Shown piece after piece: positions 59,978 through 64,000 of a stretch of DNA of 64,000 nt. The position numbers and the translations under genes are program-made. This DNA is from an uncultured Eubacteriales bacterium. GTDB lineage: Bacteria > Bacillota > Clostridia > Christensenellales > UBA1242. Location: assembly GCA_902496015.1 (NCBI GenBank), contig CABUZJ010000002.1:62001-126000 (forward strand), given 5' to 3'. Below the pieces are notes generated by a model, which did not search any database, was not told the DNA's origin, and saw only the letters and a program-made list of their open reading frames with translations. Position 1 is the stretch's first letter. Each line of letters starts with the position of its first letter.

Positions 59978-61198
59978 ATGGAATTACATGGACAAAAATT
60001 ATTTGAGTTTTTAAAAGATAGGGGACTATTATATCAATCAACTAATCTTGAAGCGGTTGAAAAGATATTAAATAGTGAAACTCCTTGCACTTTTTATTTA
60101 GGCATTGATCCAACTGCTGATGCTATTCATATTGGGCATTTATGTTCACTTAGAACTTTTAAATATTTGCAAGATGCTGGGCATCATGGCATTTTGGTTA
60201 TTGGTGGGGCAACGGCACACATTGGTGATCCAACCGGTAGAAGAGAAATGCGTTCAATGATAACAAGCGAACAGATTACAAAAAATATTGAGCAAATTAA
60301 AACTCTTTGCAAAAAGTTTATTAAGACTGAAGGAGAGAATGCTGCAATTATATTAAACAATAATGACTGGATGCAAGGGTATAGTTATATAGATTTCATG
60401 AGAGATGTGGGTGTGCATTTTAATGTTAATGTGATGCTTAACACTGATGCTTGCAAATCTAGACTTGCTTCTGGTGGTTTAACATTTCTTGAAATGGGTT
60501 ATTCTTTAATTCAAGCTTATGATTTTGAAACACTTTATAAAAAATATAATTGCACATTACAAATTGGGGGAAGTGACCAATGGGCTAATATGGTTGCTGG
60601 TTGTGACCTTATTAGGAAAAAATACAATAGTATTGTTGAAACTTTAACAACACCTTTGCTTTTAAACTCTAAGGGCGAAAAAATGGGTAAAACTACTGGT
60701 GGAGCATTATGGGTTAGTGAAGATAAAGTTGGGGCTTATGATTTCTACCAATATTTTATAAATGTTAGTGATGAAGATGTTGAAAAACTTTTGAAGTGGT
60801 TTAGTGATTATGATAATGCAACTATTGCTCAAATTATGCACGGAGATATTAGAGAAGCAAAGAAAATTATGGCTTTTGAGGTTACAAAACTAATACATGG
60901 TGAAAAAAATGCAAAGATTGCACAGCAAACAGCCCAAGAAATTTTTAGTGGAAAGGGTGAAAGCGAAAACATGGCAAATGTGTTACTAGATGCCAAAAGT
61001 GATAAGATTAATATTTGCACTTTATTAGTTGATGCAAAGATTTGTCAAAGTAAAGGGGAAGCACGAAGGCTTATAGAACAAAATGGTATTGCTATTGGTG
61101 AAAATAAGGTTAAAAGCATTGATCAAATGATTGAAACCAAAGGTGAAATTATTGTTCATAAAGGTAAAAAGTCGCATATTAAGGTGGTTTTTAATTAA
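59978..61198 (+). CDS. tyrS: Tyrosyl-tRNA synthetase
   Basis: Charges tRNA-Tyr. Class I signature HIGH (AIHIGHL near residue 45) in GIDPTADAIHIGHL, the tyrosine-binding GYSLIQAYD near 175, and KMSKS-type KMGKT near 231. An S4 RNA-binding domain closes the protein (about 340-400; EARRLIEQNGIAIGENKV). 406 residues is normal. AAGGAG precedes the ATG. The lack of a T-box leader, common on tyrS in Firmicutes, is notable. Confidence 0.96.
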   Translation: MELHGQKLFEFLKDRGLLYQSTNLEAVEKILNSETPCTFYLGIDPTADAIHIGHLCSLRTFKYLQDAGHHGILVIGGATAHIGDPTGRREMRSMITSEQITKNIEQIKTLCKKFIKTEGENAAIILNNNDWMQGYSYIDFMRDVGVHFNVNVMLNTDACKSRLASGGLTFLEMGYSLIQAYDFETLYKKYNCTLQIGGSDQWANMVAGCDLIRKKYNSIVETLTTPLLLNSKGEKMGKTTGGALWVSEDKVGAYDFYQYFINVSDEDVEKLLKWFSDYDNATIAQIMHGDIREAKKIMAFEVTKLIHGEKNAKIAQQTAQEIFSGKGESENMANVLLDAKSDKINICTLLVDAKICQSKGEARRLIEQNGIAIGENKVKSIDQMIETKGEIIVHKGKKSHIKVVFN

Positions 61199-61212
61199 TT
61201 TAAAAGATATTT

Positions 61213-61267
61213 AGGCAATATTTTAAAAATATTTGAAAATTTGTTTTAAAATATTTGCCTTTTTTTT
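61213..61267 (+). terminator. Terminator after tyrS
   Basis: A long hairpin, AGGCAATATTTTAAAA (61213-61228) with TTTTAAAATATTTGCCT (61244-61260), one bulge, then eight Ts. Confidence 0.8.
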
Positions 61268-61283
61268 ATTAATATTATAAAAT
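61255..61283 (+). promoter_or_regulatory. Possible spoVG promoter overlapping the tyrS terminator
   Basis: TTGCCT (61255-61260) lies in the 3' arm of the tyrS terminator; 17 bp later is TAAAAT (61278-61283). It would start spoVG transcription near 61290. Confidence 0.45.
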
Positions 61284-61324
61284 AAAACTAACCAGATTAA
61301 ATGGCAAGTTAAAGGAGCGTATTT

Positions 61325-61606
61325 ATGAAAATTTCAGACATCAGGGTTCGCATTGTTAAAAACGAATCAAGCAAAATTAAGGCAAGCGTATCACTTACTA
61401 TTGACGATAGCATTATTGTGCATGACATTAAAGTGATTGAAAGCAAAGATGAAGGAACATATTTCATTGCAATGCCTAGCAGAAAAAACAATGATGGTGA
61501 AGTGAAATATAGAGATATAGTTCACCCAGCAAATACTGAAACCCGTGAAATGCTTAAAGATTTAATTTTAAAAGCATTTGAAGAAGAACTTAAAAAAGCA
61601 CAATAG
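61325..61606 (+). CDS. spoVG: SpoVG regulator
   Basis: A small RNA- and DNA-binding regulator found in almost all Firmicutes; it affects septation, sporulation and capsule or virulence genes. The 93-residue sequence begins MKISDIRVRIV and shows ASVSLTIDDSIIVHDIKVIES and FIAMPSRK, then FRDIVHP-like YRDIVHPANTETRE, all diagnostic. In Bacillus it precedes glmU; here it stands between tyrS and murC, away from the glmU-like gene at 18.9 kb. AGGAGCG precedes the ATG. A terminator follows. Confidence 0.95.
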   Translation: MKISDIRVRIVKNESSKIKASVSLTIDDSIIVHDIKVIESKDEGTYFIAMPSRKNNDGEVKYRDIVHPANTETREMLKDLILKAFEEELKKAQ

Positions 61607-61624
61607 TTAAATTTTAGTTCTAGT

Positions 61625-61660
61625 AACGGTAACCTAAAAATTTAGGTTTCCGTTTTTTTG
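61625..61660 (+). terminator. Terminator of spoVG
   Basis: AACGGTAACCTAAA (61625-61638) with TTTAGGTTTCCGTT (61641-61654), one T-T mismatch, followed by a seven-T run. Confidence 0.88.
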
Positions 61661-61677
61661 TTTGTTTTAAATTTATA

Positions 61678-61707
61678 GTGTCAGTTAAATTCATGCGTTC
61701 ATAAAAT
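61678..61707 (+). promoter_or_regulatory. Leaderless promoter of murC
   Basis: GTGTCA (61678-61683), 18-bp spacer, TAAAAT (61702-61707), then 5 nt to the ATG at 61713. No ribosome-binding site (only GTGGT lies between). Confidence 0.6.
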
Positions 61708-61712
61708 GTGGT

Positions 61713-63068
61713 ATGAAATTAAGCGGTAAAAAAGTTCATTTTATTGGAATATGCGGAATAAGTTTAAGTGCACTTGCTGTTATGGCACAGCATTTAGGTG
61801 CTGTTGTTAGCGGGTCAGACCTTGCAGGTGGGGAAGTGGCAGAACATTTAAAGAAACTGGGTATTATTGTTTTTTCTAATCACTCAAAACATAATGTTAG
61901 TGGAGTTGATATTGTGGTTTATTCTAGTGCAATTGGCATAGATAATCCAGAACTTGTGTTTGCAAGAAGGAATAAGATTAAGATTTTTAAGCGTGCTGAA
62001 TTTCTATATGAAATTTCTAAAGAATATGATAATGTTATTGCTATTTCAGGTTGTCATGGAAAAACTACTACAACTGCAATGATTAGTCAAATTTTTATTG
62101 ATGCAGGATTAAATCCTACTATTCATATTGGTGGTGAATTTTCTTATATTAATGGGAATGTTAAAATAGGGGATAAAAAGTTTTTTATTACTGAGGCATG
62201 TGAATATAAAAATAATTTTTTAAAGTTGTCGCCTTTTGTTAGTGTTGTTTTAAATGTTCAATCTGACCATTTAGATTTCTTTAAAAACTTTGACAATGTT
62301 AAGTTGGCATTTTTCAAGTTTTTAAAACGAACAAAAAAAGATGGATTTGTTATTACAAATATAGATGATGATAACATAATGGTGCCATGTTATACTAAAA
62401 ATATGACATTCTCTATGTTCAATGCAGGGTTTGTTAATGCTGTAAATATTTGCGAATATGATGATGGAACTTTTAGTTTCGATTGCTTGGCTGATGGAGC
62501 AATTAAGGGAAAAGTTAAGTTAAATGTGTGCGGGAAACACAATATTTATAATGCTCTTGCTAGCATTTTAGTGGCTCGTGTTTTTAATGTTTCTTTTGAG
62601 AAAATTTTTAAAAGTTTAGAAAATTTTAAAGGTGTAGATCGTAGATTTCAACTAATGGGCAAAATAAACAAAGCAAGCATTATAATTGATTATGCACATC
62701 ACCCAACTGAAATTGAAAGTAGTATAGAAACTGCGAAACGATTTACGAAAGGGAAGATTATTGCAATTTTCCAGCCACACACATATTCAAGAACTCAGGC
62801 GTTTTTTAATGAATTCATTGATAGTCTTTCTGGTGCAGACAAAATTGCATTTTATTCTATTTACCCTGCAAGAGAAAATCCTATATTAGGAGTGAGTAAC
62901 AATGCTTTAAGCGAATCAGCAAAACAAAGAAACTTAGATGCTTGTGCACTTAATAATTATGAAGAATTAAAAGATTTTATTTATAAAAATGCTAATCCTA
63001 AAAACACAATATTGATTCTAGGGGCAGGTGATTTTGTGGAAGTGTGTAATCAACTTGTGTTTGATTAA
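61713..63068 (+). CDS. murC: UDP-N-acetylmuramate-L-alanine ligase
   Basis: Adds L-alanine to UDP-MurNAc in peptidoglycan synthesis. N-terminal nucleotide fold with GICGISLSALA (usual GGxGMSxxA) and SGSD; the ATP P-loop reads SGCHGKTTT near residues 111-119, with Cys where Thr is common. NVQSDHLDFF and ANVxxHNxxN-like VCGKHNIYNALA are present, and DYAHHPTEI near residue 327 carries a catalytic-site His. 451 residues is normal. The ATG lies 5 nt after TAAAAT, without a ribosome-binding site. No other mur gene is linked here. Confidence 0.95.
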   Translation: MKLSGKKVHFIGICGISLSALAVMAQHLGAVVSGSDLAGGEVAEHLKKLGIIVFSNHSKHNVSGVDIVVYSSAIGIDNPELVFARRNKIKIFKRAEFLYEISKEYDNVIAISGCHGKTTTTAMISQIFIDAGLNPTIHIGGEFSYINGNVKIGDKKFFITEACEYKNNFLKLSPFVSVVLNVQSDHLDFFKNFDNVKLAFFKFLKRTKKDGFVITNIDDDNIMVPCYTKNMTFSMFNAGFVNAVNICEYDDGTFSFDCLADGAIKGKVKLNVCGKHNIYNALASILVARVFNVSFEKIFKSLENFKGVDRRFQLMGKINKASIIIDYAHHPTEIESSIETAKRFTKGKIIAIFQPHTYSRTQAFFNEFIDSLSGADKIAFYSIYPARENPILGVSNNALSESAKQRNLDACALNNYEELKDFIYKNANPKNTILILGAGDFVEVCNQLVFD

Positions 63069-63072
63069 ATGT

Positions 63073-63101
63073 TTGACTAATAAGTTATTTTATGGTAATT
63101 T
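63073..63101 (+). promoter_or_regulatory. Promoter of the gene at 63111
   Basis: TTGACT (63073-63078), 17-bp spacer, TAATTT (63096-63101). The -10 ends 9 nt before the ATG, leaving a leader of only a few bases and no ribosome-binding site. Confidence 0.55.
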
Positions 63102-63110
63102 ATAAAAATC

Positions 63111-63500
63111 ATGGAATTATTAGAAGATAGAAGATATTTAAGAGTTAAAAATTATTTGGAAGATAAAACGCAATCTAAATTTTATTTTAGTGATAAAGTT
63201 TATCTTTGCAAAATATTTCGAGAGATATTAGCATCTTTAAAATTTAATCATTTGAATAAAATAGAGCGCGAGATTTTTGTTGAGAATCCGCAACTTAAAG
63301 AACAGAATTGGGGTAATCAGTTAAAGAGATATGTTCTTTTAAATCTTGAAACAGAGCCAAAATTTAAACAAAACCCTGCAATTTATAAACATGTTAAAGA
63401 AATCATTGAAATTAATTCATTGATTAATGATATTTTAATTGTTTTAGACGAACAATCGCAAATTGTCAATTCCTTAAATCAGGGTATTGAAAAAGAATAA
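63111..63500 (+). CDS. Uncharacterised protein, 129 aa
   Basis: Unknown family. A soluble, highly charged and probably all-helical protein (LLEDRRYLRVKNYLEDKT; KIEREIFVENPQLKEQNWGNQLKRY; ending in a Leu/Ile/Asn-rich helix). No known motif. It has a TTGACT-17-TAATTT promoter just before the ATG and no ribosome-binding site. It ends 53 nt before the short ORF at 63554, which has its own promoter. Confidence 0.68.
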   Translation: MELLEDRRYLRVKNYLEDKTQSKFYFSDKVYLCKIFREILASLKFNHLNKIEREIFVENPQLKEQNWGNQLKRYVLLNLETEPKFKQNPAIYKHVKEIIEINSLINDILIVLDEQSQIVNSLNQGIEKE

Positions 63501-63514
63501 AATATTTGTATAAA
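63487..63514 (+). promoter_or_regulatory. Promoter upstream of the 33-residue ORF
   Basis: TTGAAA (63487-63492), 16-bp spacer, TATAAA (63509-63514), starting inside the end of the previous gene. Transcription would begin near 63521. Confidence 0.55.
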
Positions 63515-63553
63515 ATCTTAAAAGTTACTTAAACTATGGTTGAGGTGATTTTT

Positions 63554-63655
63554 ATGATATTTTTTAATTATGTTCCACCTATGGCAGATATTATGCAAGT
63601 TTTAGAAAATGGTTCAACAGATACTTATGTTTTTTGTGCACCCGAAACACTTTAA
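63554..63655 (+). CDS. Possible 33-residue microprotein
   Basis: ATG 63554 follows GAGGTGAT by 4-5 nt, one of the best ribosome-binding sites in the window, and a promoter lies 40 nt upstream. The 33 codons start MIFFNYVPPMADIM and end FCAPETL; the peptide is neutral, with a hydrophobic beginning, and does not look like a leader rich in one amino acid. I know no family. It is too short to be sure, but the two signals together argue that it is translated. Confidence 0.5.
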   Translation: MIFFNYVPPMADIMQVLENGSTDTYVFCAPETL

Positions 63656-63696
63656 CAGTTTTATTTAATTATTCTGTTTAAAAAATATTAAAATAC

Positions 63697-63725
63697 TTGA
63701 CAATTTATTTTATTTGTTTTAAAAT
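63697..63725 (+). promoter_or_regulatory. Promoter of rpmE
   Basis: TTGACA (63697-63702), 17-bp spacer, TAAAAT (63720-63725). The start of transcription would be near 63732, just before GGAGGAT. Confidence 0.8.
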
Positions 63726-63757
63726 AACAAAGCAATTTATTGTTGGAGGATAGGCTA

Positions 63758-63964
63758 ATGAAACAGAATATACATCCTGATTATCATAAGGCAACTTTTA
63801 AATGTGCTTGTGGTAATGAATTTGAATGTGGTACAACAAAAAAAGGTGATGAAATTAAGGTAGATATTTGCAATAAATGTCATCCTTATTTTACAGGCGC
63901 TCAAAAAATCGTTGATGCTGGTGGTAGGGTTGAGAAATTTAATAAACGCTATGGAAATAAATAG
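63758..63964 (+). CDS. rpmE: Ribosomal protein L31, zinc-binding type
   Basis: Large-subunit protein of the inter-subunit bridge. The 68-residue protein starts [16 protein letters not shown] and has the four zinc cysteines as CACG and [10 protein letters not shown], which marks the C+ (zinc) form rather than the zinc-free type used under zinc shortage. GGAGGAT sets ATG 63758, leaving out six residues of open frame upstream. It has its own promoter. Confidence 0.96.
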   Translation: MKQNIHPDYHKATFKCACGNEFECGTTKKGDEIKVDICNKCHPYFTGAQKIVDAGGRVEKFNKRYGNK

Positions 63965-64000
63965 CAATTTTTATGCAAACACAATAAGTGCTTGCATTTT

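Noticed and set aside
1..64000. Prophage, integrative element or insertion sequence
   Set aside because: No integrase, transposase, terminase or structural phage gene is seen, and the helicase loader pairs with a DnaD-type gene rather than with a transposase.

Overview
The window is an AT-rich, gene-dense piece of a low-GC, Gram-positive-type bacterial chromosome, most like an uncultured anaerobic Clostridia-type Firmicute. Pointers are gene order and gene types: a glmU-like / pth / mfd / prsA-like run, DnaD- and DnaI-type replication loaders, SpoVG, RlmH, YycJ-type hydrolase, an LTA-synthase-type sulfatase, SpoVB-type flippase, a SpoIIQ-like LytM protein, two rubrerythrins and a two-gene Suf pair. 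TGA is used as stop, so the code is standard. There is no phage, insertion sequence or CRISPR array. One tRNA (Ser, CGA) is present. Sporulation-named genes here do not prove sporulation.

Layout. 1-1.3 kb: end of a glycerol/FAD-oxidoreductase operon. 1.3-4.4 kb: two unknown genes, then lysC-dapA. 4.5-6.9 kb (minus): helicase loader and DnaD-type initiator. 7.0-17.2 kb: sbcDC, M1 peptidase lipoprotein, YycJ-type hydrolase, CPBP protease, rlmH, M14 peptidase, tadA. 17.3-18.7 kb (minus): an odd sigma factor. 18.9-26.1 kb: glmU-like, pth, mfd, prsA-like. 26.4-27.5 kb: three small unknown genes, two of them paralogues. 27.6-32.5 kb: YbhN-type membrane protein, YwmB-like and LytM proteins, pyruvate kinase, TtcA-like (minus). 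32.6-39.6 kb: an envelope cluster with an Ig-like lipoprotein, a beta-helix protein, an anchored Ig-like protein and small membrane proteins. 39.8-44.2 kb: flippase, dusB, unknown gene, tRNA-Ser, TraX-like (minus). 44.6-49.2 kb: two rubrerythrins, a DUF362 ferredoxin and two unknown acidic proteins. 49.3-55.4 kb: galU, small ORF, LtaS-like, radical SAM and glmS (last three minus). 55.5-58.1 kb: rlmD with two unknown genes. 58.2-59.8 kb (minus): sufCB. 60.0-64.0 kb: tyrS, spoVG, murC, an unknown gene, a 33-residue ORF and rpmE.

Together this is housekeeping: DNA repair, replication start, RNA modification, amino-sugar and wall synthesis, export and oxygen defence. The region holds unusually clear sigma-A-type promoters (TTGACA/TATAAT spaced 16-18) and intrinsic terminators.

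The strongest general signal is that at least nine genes on both strands lack a Shine-Dalgarno site and have a -10 hexamer ending 5-7 nt before the start codon, which predicts leaderless mRNAs. Other points worth a second look are a sigma factor with a 220-residue tail holding a possible second region 4, a DnaD-type protein with four tandem C-terminal repeats, a GlmU-like protein with both active sites eroded, a DapA-like protein lacking the catalytic Thr/Tyr, a hairpin that hides a ribosome-binding site, and the unknown paralogue cassette at 26.4-27.5 kb.
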